DNA from: Pseudomonas sp. Irchel 3H7
Lineage (GTDB): Bacteria; Pseudomonadota; Gammaproteobacteria; Pseudomonadales; Pseudomonadaceae
Length of the DNA: 37,510 nucleotides
NCBI RefSeq assembly: GCF_900187605.1
Contig: NZ_FYEA01000024.1
Location: forward strand, 1-37,510
Reading direction: 5' to 3'
In this document: piece by piece, positions 31,595 to 37,510 of the stretch
Position numbering within the stretch: position 1 is the first letter of the stretch
How the letters are laid out: each line of letters begins with the position of its first letter
Notes under the pieces: model-generated
The model's database searches: none
The model's input: the letters and a program-made list of their open reading frames with translations, nothing else
What the model was told of the DNA's origin: nothing
Program-made: the position numbers and the translations under genes

Positions 31595-31612
31595 CCTACA
31601 CCGCAATACCCC

Positions 31613-31704
31613 CTGTAGGAGTGAGCCTGCTCGCGATAGCGGTGTGTCAGTCAGCATTAGTGTTGAATGACACACCGCTATCGCGAGCAGGCTCACTCCT
31701 ACAG
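31613..31704. repeat. REP doublet, family B, with nearly perfect long arms
   Basis: Arms 31613-31649 and 31668-31704 are inverted copies with complete pairing over about 37 bp and an 18 bp centre, the most symmetrical doublet in the window. It sits inside the panBC-panD gene order. As RNA it would form a very stable hairpin able to protect panBC mRNA or limit read-through into panD. Confidence 0.92.
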
Positions 31705-31804
31705 TGTTTTTCAGCGTCATGAAGATTGCATTCCAGCTGTATTGCCGCCCTCAAAGCCTTCGGGCACACTGCCCGCCGTTCGATTCCAACCCGGGAAAAC
31801 CCTC

Positions 31805-32185
31805 ATGCACGCGATCATGCTCAAGGCCAAACTGCACCGCGCCGAAGTCACTCATGCGGTGCTCGATTACGAAGGTTCGTGCGCCATCGATGGCGAGTGG
31901 CTGGACTTGTCCGGCATCCGTGAATACGAGCAGATCCAGATTTACAACGTCGACAACGGCGAGCGTTTCACCACCTACGCGATTCGTGGCGAAGAAGGCT
32001 CGCGGATGATCTCCGTCAACGGCGCCGCTGCACACAAGGCCAAGGTTGGCGACCGCGTGATCATTTGTGCCTACGCCCATTACAGCGAAGCCGAGCTGGT
32101 CAATTTCAAGCCGCGCATGCTTTACATGGCGCCGGGCAATGAGCTGAGCCACACCAGCAACGCCATCCCGGTTCAGCTCGCCTGA
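31805..32185 (+). CDS. panD: Aspartate 1-decarboxylase (pyruvoyl-dependent)
   Basis: It makes beta-alanine from aspartate for PanC. The 126-residue proenzyme has the self-cleavage site Gly24-Ser25 (YEGSCAI), which creates the pyruvoyl cofactor on Ser25, plus Lys9 and Tyr58-region residues typical of the family. The frame is open left to 31667 across the REP doublet, but homology starts at MHAIMLKAK, so the ATG at 31805 is used. The ribosome-binding site is weak. PanM/PanZ, the cleavage factor in enterics, is not in this window. Confidence 0.95.
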   Translation: MHAIMLKAKLHRAEVTHAVLDYEGSCAIDGEWLDLSGIREYEQIQIYNVDNGERFTTYAIRGEEGSRMISVNGAAAHKAKVGDRVIICAYAHYSEAELVNFKPRMLYMAPGNELSHTSNAIPVQLA

Positions 32186-32416
32186 TCGCGAAACCGCCCC
32201 GCTCCCCCTCCGTTTGTCGGCCAGTTCCCGGTCTCGATGTTAAAAAAGTACAGGGATCTGGTCAGACAAAGTCAAGACAGAACGCAGCGCGAGGTTTACT
32301 GTATTCGCCCTGTGTCCAGAAATCGTGTCGACGCAGTTGATCCCATGCCCAAACATGGCGTGCCGGGTCTGTTCAGTGTTCAAAAGGCCGTTCAAGTAAA
32401 AAGGAAAACCGCAGCG

Positions 32417-34081
32417 ATGGCGTATTACCTCACTCCTCAAGACGTTACCGCTCTGCCCGCCTGGCAAGCGTTGAAAGATCACCGCCAAGCCATGCAGGAT
32501 TTCAGCATGCGCGAAGCCTTCAACGCCGATCCGCAGCGCTTCAACCAGTTCACCCTCAGCAGCTGCGGACTGTTTCTCGATTATTCGAAGAATTTGATCA
32601 ACGCCCAGACCCGCAACCTGCTGGTCGGTCTGGCCAATGAAGTCGATCTCAAAGGCGCCATCAAAGCGCTGTTTGAAGGCGAAATCGTCAACACTTCCGA
32701 AGGCCGCCCGGCGCTGCACACCGCCCTGCGCCGCCCGGTAGGCGACAAACTGTCGGTCAACGGCGTCAACGTGATGCCGGAAGTCCACAAGGTTCTGAAC
32801 CAGATTACCGATCTGGTCGGCCGCATCCACGACGGTCTGTGGCGTGGTTACACCGAGAAGCCGATCACCGACGTGGTCAACATCGGCATCGGTGGCTCGT
32901 TCCTCGGCCCTGAGCTGGTCTCCGAAGCACTGCTGTCGTACGCGCAGAAAGGCGTGCGTTGCCATTATCTGGCGAACATCGACGGCAGCGAATTCCACGA
33001 GCTGACGCAGAAACTGCGCGCCGAGACCACGCTGTTCATTGTGTCGTCGAAGTCGTTCAACACCCTCGAAACCCTGAAGAACGCTCAGGCTGCTCGTGCC
33101 TGGTACCTGGCACAGGGCGGTTCGGAAGCCGAGCTGTATCGTCACTTCATCGCAGTATCGAGCAACAACGCGGCAGCCGTGGCGTTCGGTATCCGTGAAG
33201 AAAACATCTTCCCGATGTGGGACTGGGTTGGCGGTCGTTACTCGCTGTGGTCGGCCATCGGTTTGCCGATTGCCTTGGCCATCGGCATGTCCAACTTCAA
33301 GGAGCTGCTGTCCGGTGCCTACACCATGGACCAGCATTTCCAGACCGCGCCGTTCGAACAGAACATGCCGGTGCTGCTGGCCCTGCTCGGTGTCTGGTAC
33401 GGCAACTTCTGGGGCGCGCAAAGCCACGCGATCCTGCCGTACGACCACTACCTGCGCAACATCACCAAGCACTTGCAACAACTGGACATGGAATCCAACG
33501 GCAAGAGCGTGCGTCAGGACGGCACGCCGGTGTCGACCGATACCGGTCCGGTGATCTGGGGCGGCGTCGGCTGCAACGGTCAGCACGCCTACCACCAGTT
33601 GCTGCATCAAGGTTCGCAGTTGATCCCGGCCGACTTCATCGTGCCGATCGTCAGCTTCAACCCGGTCTCCGACCACCATCAGTGGCTGTACGCCAACTGC
33701 TTGTCGCAGAGCCAGGCGCTGATGCTCGGCAAGACCCTGCCGGAAGCCGAGCAGGAATTGCGCGACAAGGGCATGAGCGAAGAGCAGGTGCACAAACTCG
33801 CGCCGCACAAGGTGATCCCGGGCAACCGCCCGAGCAACACCATCGTGGTCGAACGCATCAGCCCGCGTCGTCTCGGCGCATTGGTTGCCATGTATGAGCA
33901 CAAAGTGTTCGTACAGAGCGTGGTCTGGGGCATCAACGCCTTCGACCAATGGGGCGTGGAGTTGGGCAAGGAACTGGGCAAAGGCGTTTACAACCGCCTG
34001 GTCGGCAGCGATGAAACCCTTGCTGATGATCCTTCCACCCAGGGCCTGATCAACTACTTCCGCGGTCGTCACCGCGGTTGA
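32417..34081 (+). CDS. pgi: Glucose-6-phosphate isomerase
   Basis: It interconverts glucose-6-phosphate and fructose-6-phosphate. In Pseudomonas, which lacks a complete Embden-Meyerhof route, it mainly serves gluconeogenesis and cycling into the Entner-Doudoroff pathway. The 554-residue protein has the family signatures GIGGSFLGP, DWVGGRYSLWSAIGL and NRPSNTI. The frame is open for a further 60 codons upstream (to 32237), but those show no family similarity. AAGGA lies 11 bases before the ATG at 32417. A terminator follows directly. Confidence 0.95.
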   Translation: MAYYLTPQDVTALPAWQALKDHRQAMQDFSMREAFNADPQRFNQFTLSSCGLFLDYSKNLINAQTRNLLVGLANEVDLKGAIKALFEGEIVNTSEGRPALHTALRRPVGDKLSVNGVNVMPEVHKVLNQITDLVGRIHDGLWRGYTEKPITDVVNIGIGGSFLGPELVSEALLSYAQKGVRCHYLANIDGSEFHELTQKLRAETTLFIVSSKSFNTLETLKNAQAARAWYLAQGGSEAELYRHFIAVSSNNAAAVAFGIREENIFPMWDWVGGRYSLWSAIGLPIALAIGMSNFKELLSGAYTMDQHFQTAPFEQNMPVLLALLGVWYGNFWGAQSHAILPYDHYLRNITKHLQQLDMESNGKSVRQDGTPVSTDTGPVIWGGVGCNGQHAYHQLLHQGSQLIPADFIVPIVSFNPVSDHHQWLYANCLSQSQALMLGKTLPEAEQELRDKGMSEEQVHKLAPHKVIPGNRPSNTIVVERISPRRLGALVAMYEHKVFVQSVVWGINAFDQWGVELGKELGKGVYNRLVGSDETLADDPSTQGLINYFRGRHRG

Positions 34082-34098
34082 TCTGTTGCTTGATAGAG

Positions 34099-34125
34099 AG
34101 CCCCTGAAGTTCAGGGGCTTTTTTT
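34099..34125 (+). terminator. pgi terminator
   Basis: The stem AGCCCCTGA/TCAGGGGCT with a 3-base loop is followed by T7, beginning 17 bp after the pgi stop. Confidence 0.93.
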
Positions 34126-34168
34126 CGTCTGGCGTTTGGCGTGGATTTCGCGGTGGCAGCCAAATCGC

Positions 34169-34338
34169 TTCCCCCTCACCCCAGCCCTCTCCCCCAAGGG
34201 GTAGAGGGGGAAAGGGAGCCGATTTTCACGCTTTTCAATACTTGAGTTCGACTCCGGAATTTCAAGTCGATGTATCAAGCCCAAACACCTCGGTCAGTCC
34301 CCTCTCCCTTTGGGAGAGGGTTAGGGTGAGGGGCGGCC
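34169..34338. repeat. Inverted pair of CCCTCACCC(C/T)A(G/A)CCCTCTCCC repeats
   Basis: The left element 34169-34220 reads CCCTCACCCCAGCCCTCTCC and contains its own CCCCCAAGGGG hairpin. The right element 34298-34338 carries the inverted form, GGGAGAGGGTTAGGGTGAGGGG. About 78 bp lies between. This is a different family from the two REP types above and is common between Pseudomonas genes. Confidence 0.8.
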
Positions 34339-34401
34339 TTGATCCCTTCCCCCCATCAGCGCATCTTTATCCTTGTCGCACCACAAGAATAAGGAACCGT
34401 C

Positions 34402-36339
<1,938 letters not shown>

Positions 36340-36345
36340 CACCCC

Positions 36346-36369
36346 GGGCGTGGTCAACCGACCGCGCCC
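36346..36369 (+). terminator. Hairpin between acs and the MpaB-family gene
   Basis: GGGCG-T-GGTC pairs with GACC-G-CGCCC around an AACC loop. There is no T-run, so it is at best a weak terminator or an mRNA-stability structure. It sits 7 bp after the acs stop. Confidence 0.4.
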
Positions 36370-36390
36370 GCCCTTTCGCACTGAGTGGTC

Positions 36391-37263
36391 ATGGAATTCA
36401 TCCGCAGTCGTATCGAACAGCAACTCATGAGCCTGACCGGGCTGTCGCTCGGTCAACTCGACCTGGAAAACCCCAAGGGCGACCCCGGCCTGTTCGGCCC
36501 CGACTCAGTCAGTTGGCAAGTGCACGGCGACTTCAGCAGCATGTTGATCGGTGGCATCAGCGCGTTGTTGCTGCAGGCTTTGCATCCGCTGGCACTGGCC
36601 GGGGTTTGGGATCATTCGAATTTTCGTCAGGACATGCTCGGGCGTTTGCGGCGCACCAGTCAGTTTGTTTCCGGCACCACGTTCGGCTCGCGACGCGACG
36701 CCGACTGGTTGATCGAGAAGGTGCGCACCATTCACCTGCAAGTGGTAGGCACGGCGCCGGACGGTCGGCCCTACGCGGCGAGCGACCCGGATTTGCTGAC
36801 GTGGGTGCATGTGGCCGAAGTCAGTAACTTTCTCGCCGCGCATTTGCGTTATCGCAATCCGCATTTGTCGGGGGCGGATCAGGATCGTTATTACGCGGAA
36901 ATCGCCGTGATTGCCGAACGCCTGGGCGCGCGGGATGTGCCGAAATCACGGCAAGCCGTGGCCGACTATCTGCAACGCATGCGCCCGCAGTTGTTGTGCG
37001 ATGAACGCAGCCGCGAGGTTTTGCGATTGTTGCTCGCAGCACCGGCGCCGAGTGTTCTGGCGCGACCCTTTGGTGATTTGATGATGAAGGCCGGCATCGA
37101 CCTGCTGCCGGACTGGGCCAGCGACATGCTCGATGTCCGGCAGAGCTCGCTGCAACGGCAATTGATTCGCGCCAGCGTCAGGCGCAGCGCACCGATGCTG
37201 CGTTGGGCGATGCGCAATGGTTCGATGCAACGAGCGAAACGGCGGATGGGCCTGTTGACCTAA
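36391..37263 (+). CDS. Oxygenase MpaB family (DUF2236) protein
   Basis: A 290-residue member of the DUF2236 family, which includes latex-clearing protein (a heme b oxygenase) and fungal MpaB. Conserved features are visible: FGPDSVSWQVHGD (35-47), the hydrophobic helix with QALHPLALAGV (His65), and His115 and His140 (TWVH). His residues in this set are candidate heme ligands. It has no signal peptide. The ATG at 36391 is preferred over the GTG at 36385. The substrate is unknown. It follows acs by 51 bp and may be partly cotranscribed. Confidence 0.85.
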   Translation: MEFIRSRIEQQLMSLTGLSLGQLDLENPKGDPGLFGPDSVSWQVHGDFSSMLIGGISALLLQALHPLALAGVWDHSNFRQDMLGRLRRTSQFVSGTTFGSRRDADWLIEKVRTIHLQVVGTAPDGRPYAASDPDLLTWVHVAEVSNFLAAHLRYRNPHLSGADQDRYYAEIAVIAERLGARDVPKSRQAVADYLQRMRPQLLCDERSREVLRLLLAAPAPSVLARPFGDLMMKAGIDLLPDWASDMLDVRQSSLQRQLIRASVRRSAPMLRWAMRNGSMQRAKRRMGLLT

Positions 37264-37268
37264 AAAGC

Positions 37269-37317
37269 TTCACGAGCAGGCTCGCTCCCACATTTGGAAT
37301 GCATTCCCATGTGGGAG
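37269..37317. repeat. REP family B arm plus truncated second arm
   Basis: Positions 37269-37292 (CACGAGCAGGCTCGCTCCCA core) form a right-hand REP arm. After an 18 bp centre containing GGAATGCATTCC, a new left-hand arm begins with GTGGGAG (37311-37317) and stops abruptly. The expected continuation CGAGCCTGCTCG is missing and IS-like sequence starts instead. Confidence 0.75.
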
Positions 37318-37510
37318 ATTCTATGGTTGAGGGGAAGCCCTCAACTGACTTTTGTCTGATATTCGCTTTGCCTTTTCAGCAAAGCGAATACCACCCGAGC
37401 AAGTTTGCGAGCCAGCATCACCAACGCCTGCGTGGTGCTGAAACCCCGTGCTCTTTGGGCTTCGTAAAACCCTTTCCAGGCTTTCGTACGGCTAGCCGAC
37501 ATCGCTGCGT
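37318..37510 (-). mobile_element. End of an IS110-family insertion sequence (runs out of the window)
   Basis: From the point where the REP arm breaks off, the sequence carries a short non-coding end (about 23 bp, with a GTTGAGGG/CCCTCAAC hairpin at 37326-37345) and then the 3' end of a transposase on the minus strand. IS110 elements lack terminal inverted repeats, consistent with what is seen. The other end is beyond the window. Confidence 0.75.
37341..37510 (-). CDS. IS110-family transposase, C-terminal fragment (cut by the window edge)
   Basis: About 55 codons are visible up to the stop at 37341. The C-terminus reads KAWKGFYEAQRARGFSTTQA, then ALVMLARKLARVVFALLKRQ and a short tail, which I recognise as the end of IS110-type DEDD transposases with the second (serine) domain upstream. 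The reading frame is open to the edge, so the gene may be intact outside. The internal ATG at 37500-37502 is not the true start. Confidence 0.82.
   Translation of the reverse strand, partial: AAMSASRTKAWKGFYEAQRARGFSTTQALVMLARKLARVVFALLKRQSEYQTKVS

Noticed and set aside
32237..32416. 60-codon N-terminal extension of pgi
   Set aside because: The frame is open but the extension does not resemble any phosphoglucose isomerase N-terminus. A ribosome-binding site and the conserved MAYYLTPQDV start are at 32417.
32240..34072. 610-codon open frame antisense to pgi
   Set aside because: It mirrors the pgi coding region codon for codon in the opposite frame and has no promoter, ribosome-binding site or motif.

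Overview
The window is chromosomal DNA from a Pseudomonas of the fluorescens group. The evidence is the gene order msrQ-msrP-pssA-ilvC-ilvN-ilvB ... mrcB ... cbpA-prrF-phuWVUT ... dksA-gluQ-cbrX-cbrA-cbrB-crcZ-pcnB-folK-panBC-panD-pgi-acs, which follows the PA4691-PA4733 block of P. aeruginosa as I remember it. Two Pseudomonas-specific small RNAs (PrrF and CrcZ) and several REP doublets of the fluorescens type support the same placement. It is almost entirely core genome. The only clear mobile DNA is the 3' end of an IS110-family element at the right edge.

Layout: (1) 1-438 is the leader and three tandem promoters of a ribosomal RNA operon running left out of the window. (2) 439-6430 is a leftward block: msrQ/msrP (periplasmic methionine sulfoxide repair), pssA (phosphatidylserine synthesis) and ilvC-ilvN-ilvB (branched-chain amino acids), with a terminator between ilvC and pssA. 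(3) 6829-10779 holds a DUF4124 gene, then a leftward set of a YqcC-like gene, a TPR lipoprotein gene and mrcB (PBP1b). (4) 10898-14265 is rightward: a two-domain predicted kinase, a pentapeptide-repeat protein, a TfoX C-terminal-domain protein and the cyclic-nucleotide-domain protein CbpA. (5) 14330-18204 is the iron/heme section: a Fur-box-driven PrrF sRNA, convergent with the phuTUVW heme-import operon, which has its own Fur-like site. (6) 18204-20403 holds a small Rieske protein, sfsA and an aminotransferase. (7) 20738-27490 is dksA, gluQ and the carbon/nitrogen regulatory module cbrX-cbrA-cbrB-crcZ, including a sigma-54 promoter and GTTAC/GTAAC palindromes upstream of crcZ. (8) 27654-37263 is pcnB-folK, panB-panC, panD, pgi, acs and an MpaB-family (DUF2236) gene. 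(9) 37318-37510 is the transposase 3' end of an IS110 element that appears to sit inside a REP palindrome.

How the parts work together: CbrA and CbrB should activate crcZ, whose RNA carries six A-rich motifs of the kind that sequester Hfq/Crc and so relieve catabolite repression. Fur should repress both prrF and phuTUVW, coupling iron sparing to heme import. panB, panC and panD supply pantothenate for CoA, and acs uses CoA to activate acetate.

I did not find a wholly new system. The points most worth a second look are the single-copy PrrF locus (so no tandem-derived PrrH), the heme operon lacking its receptor and chaperone next door, the IS110 insertion in a REP half-site, a possible ilv leader peptide, GTAAC repeats before panB, and a REP doublet splitting panC from panD. 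Gene identities rest on motif and synteny recognition by eye; no database search was run.
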